DNA from: Circinella umbellata
Lineage: Eukaryota > Mucoromycota > Mucoromycetes > Mucorales > Lichtheimiaceae
Reading direction: 5' to 3'
Assembly: GCA_025093555.1 (NCBI GenBank)
Contig: JAIWNF010000026.1
Span: forward strand, 310,001-374,000
Length of the DNA: 64,000 nt
Shown: positions 62,112 through 64,000 of the stretch, piece after piece
How the letters are laid out: the number at the start of each line of letters is the position of its first letter
Position numbering within the stretch: the stretch's first letter is position 1
Translations under genes and position numbers: made by a program
Notes under the pieces: model-generated
Seen by the model: only the letters and a program-made list of their open reading frames with translations
What the model was told of the DNA's origin: nothing
Databases searched by the model: none

Positions 62112-64000
62112 GAATCAATAAAAACAGTTTGAGAAGTTGAACTGCGCTCTTTTTTTTCACCAACTTATAAATTAAAGACTTTTTTTAAAACCGAATTTAG
62201 AAATATCTTACTCTTAAAAAATATACTTAAAATATAGTTGCTACATATTATTCGTTATCCTTCAGCAGTGTCCCGCCTTCTTATATTTATAATCGAATAC
62301 ATTAAACCAACTTCTGAAAGTATGAGGATAAGCTTAATCGAGAAACTATTGAGTACTGGTGCACAAAAAGCTAGCGAAAGGAAAGTAGAACTTCATGCGA
62401 ATCCACAACCAGAAAAGTCCGTGACTTGTTTCTCATGCTGTCAATTGTCGCATCGTGTTTACATTGTAGATATAGATATAATATTAAGACCATCATATCG
62501 AGAAATCTTTTACGAGAAAATGAAGCTGATTATACATTTGAAAGAGGCTTTAAAAAGTCGTTCTTCTCTAAATGATACCTAGACCAACGTATACAGTAAT
62601 ATTAAATAATTAATACCACGCTTAACATATTTTATACTTCTTAATAACCACAGTTTCTCATTGAAACGAGGTTAGTGAAGCTGGTCAAAAGTCAATTATT
62701 AGCTATAGATTATCCGTACATATAAGAAAAGCTTTAAGCAGATTATAATTCTGTTTAAATGTTCAGCGTATAGTTTGTATTATAAACTATTAGAGCCGCA
62801 GTTATATTATCTCAAATGATCTATGCTGTCTCCATAATTTTCCGATAATAATATACTAGGTTATCATAAAGATCAAGTTGAAGAGAAAAAAAAAATATAA
62901 GTATACTGATAACAAACAACGATACATTCTATACAACAAAATAGCACAGACACCCGTCTATCCTTATCCTAGCTCTAGCTATCCACCACTCTTTAAAGGT
63001 CAATACTGAGAATTTGGCAATATCAGTATACATTGATTTTTACAAATAATTTATCTATATGTTTTATTGTCTTTTATTGCTATATATTTTAGTGTTTTAC
63101 TAATGCTGTATACCCATATATAAATGTGATATGTACTCTGATCTAAGGGACATTTATTATTAGTTTGTGTATATTTTTTATCTTTTATCTTTTATTTATT
63201 TTCTTTGCTAATTTCAATCCAGTAATGGAAGCGCTGATACTGCCTTTCAATTTTTATAATAAGAATGAATATCAGTTAGATTAATTATGAGGATTGTCAG
63301 TATCTGAATAACCATTCACAATATAAAGGTAAAGTTACAAAAAAGAAAGTCTCGTAGTTGATGAGAACTGGTTTGTTTATTTTTATAAGCTGTGAAGAAG
63401 ACCCGCAAATTGAATGAGCGGAGATTGCAATATAAAACTCTTTTATATTGCCAAGGTTTCTCTGTTTAACTTTGAATACAACTTTGACAGAAAATGCATA
63501 AGCACAATCTAGTAGCTATGCTTTAATAAAATGATTTGTTTAAAGAAGAGGATAATAATGGCTAATTCAAGAAAACAAAAAGTTTAATGTTTCGTTCGAA
63601 GCAAGATTAATTACTATTTTTAGTTAGTAAAAGCATATACCGCGGAGTATAGTTGTTTGTGTCTTTTTGAAAAACAAAATCCCTTTTTTATACCAGCCTC
63701 GATCATCCAACACTAAGTACCAATTATCCCAATTATCTCATCAATGATACTATCACAAACATGAATATAATACTATAGTATCCCCACATTTATGTGAAAT
63801 ATAATTATATTGCTTAAAATTATAATGACAATGAACACTTATAAGTAATAAACAAGCTATAATATAAACAAAGGTAACCGAGTTAACCATCAGGGAACTT
63901 GTTTCTTATTATTATTTTTGATCCAAAAATAGTGCTTGGTTACATATAATTGGAATCTCGGTAGTTGAGTGTTGTGTAACTAAAGAAATTAGACGATACA
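62112..64000. other. terminal intergenic stretch
   Basis: AT-rich DNA upstream of the UIM-UBZ4 gene to the end of the window. An ORF at 62238-62582 (plus) has no recognisable family feature and I do not call it. Nothing else seen. Confidence 0.45.

Noticed and set aside
62238..62582. Plus-strand 114-aa ORF near the window end
   Set aside because: Mixed composition but no motif or splice continuation; I cannot support it as a gene.
1..64000. tRNA or rRNA genes
   Set aside because: I looked for B-box-like GGTTCGANTCC and paired acceptor stems and found none; a covariance search would be decisive.

Overview
The window is nuclear DNA of a fungus, most likely an early-diverging one of the Mucoromycota (Mucorales). 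The inference rests on strong AT richness, genes broken by many short introns (about 50-110 nt, GT..AG), long A/T tracts, a fungal AreA/Gaf1-type GATA factor, an Shr3-type permease chaperone, and remnants of LINE elements and of a hypothetical gene family that I associate with Mucorales. No species is assigned. I found no tRNA or rRNA gene and no CRISPR array. All splice models were read by eye and checked only for frame continuity.

Layout. 0-8.5 kb: a transmembrane ADAM-type metalloprotease (+), convergent with mitochondrial GrpE/Mge1 (-), then a membrane-anchored kelch protein (-). 8.5-12.5 kb: a decayed LINE reverse transcriptase (-) in gene-poor DNA. 12.5-18 kb: an Shr3-like ER chaperone, an unrecognised protein with a repeated NQRA-type motif, and mitochondrial single-strand DNA-binding protein (all +). 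19.4-22 kb: a broken member of a hypothetical fungal family with a PD-(D/E)xK-like signature, one intron of which holds an 825-bp PIF/Harbinger element with terminal inverted repeats and TTA target duplications. 23-33 kb: an ELMO-domain protein (+), a poly-glutamine two-finger GATA factor (-), and Vps33 (-). 33-39.5 kb: an unrecognised 191-aa protein, an ankyrin-repeat protein, a spliced 56-aa microprotein (all -), and an unrecognised Ser-rich protein (+). 39.5-41.5 kb: a 2-kb near-perfect palindrome. 42-50.3 kb: a DHA1 drug:H+ antiporter (+), an aldo-keto reductase (-), a TIR-bounded element, a broken paralog of the reductase, and a second decayed LINE (+). 52-62 kb: a large FUSC/BRE4-like membrane protein, a small probably myristoylated SVIP-like p97/Cdc48-interacting protein whose start codon stands alone before an intron, and a UIM + UBZ4 ubiquitin-binding protein (all -). 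The last 1.9 kb shows nothing recognisable.

The genes do not form one pathway. Themes that recur are endomembrane traffic (Vps33, ELMO protein, Shr3), ubiquitin/p97 biology (SVIP-like, UIM-UBZ4) and mitochondrial maintenance (GrpE, SSB). The most unusual items are the Harbinger element placed cleanly inside a 65-nt intron of a gene with two in-frame stops, the long palindrome, the SVIP-like gene with its lone ATG exon, and the intact/broken reductase pair with transposon debris between and beside them.
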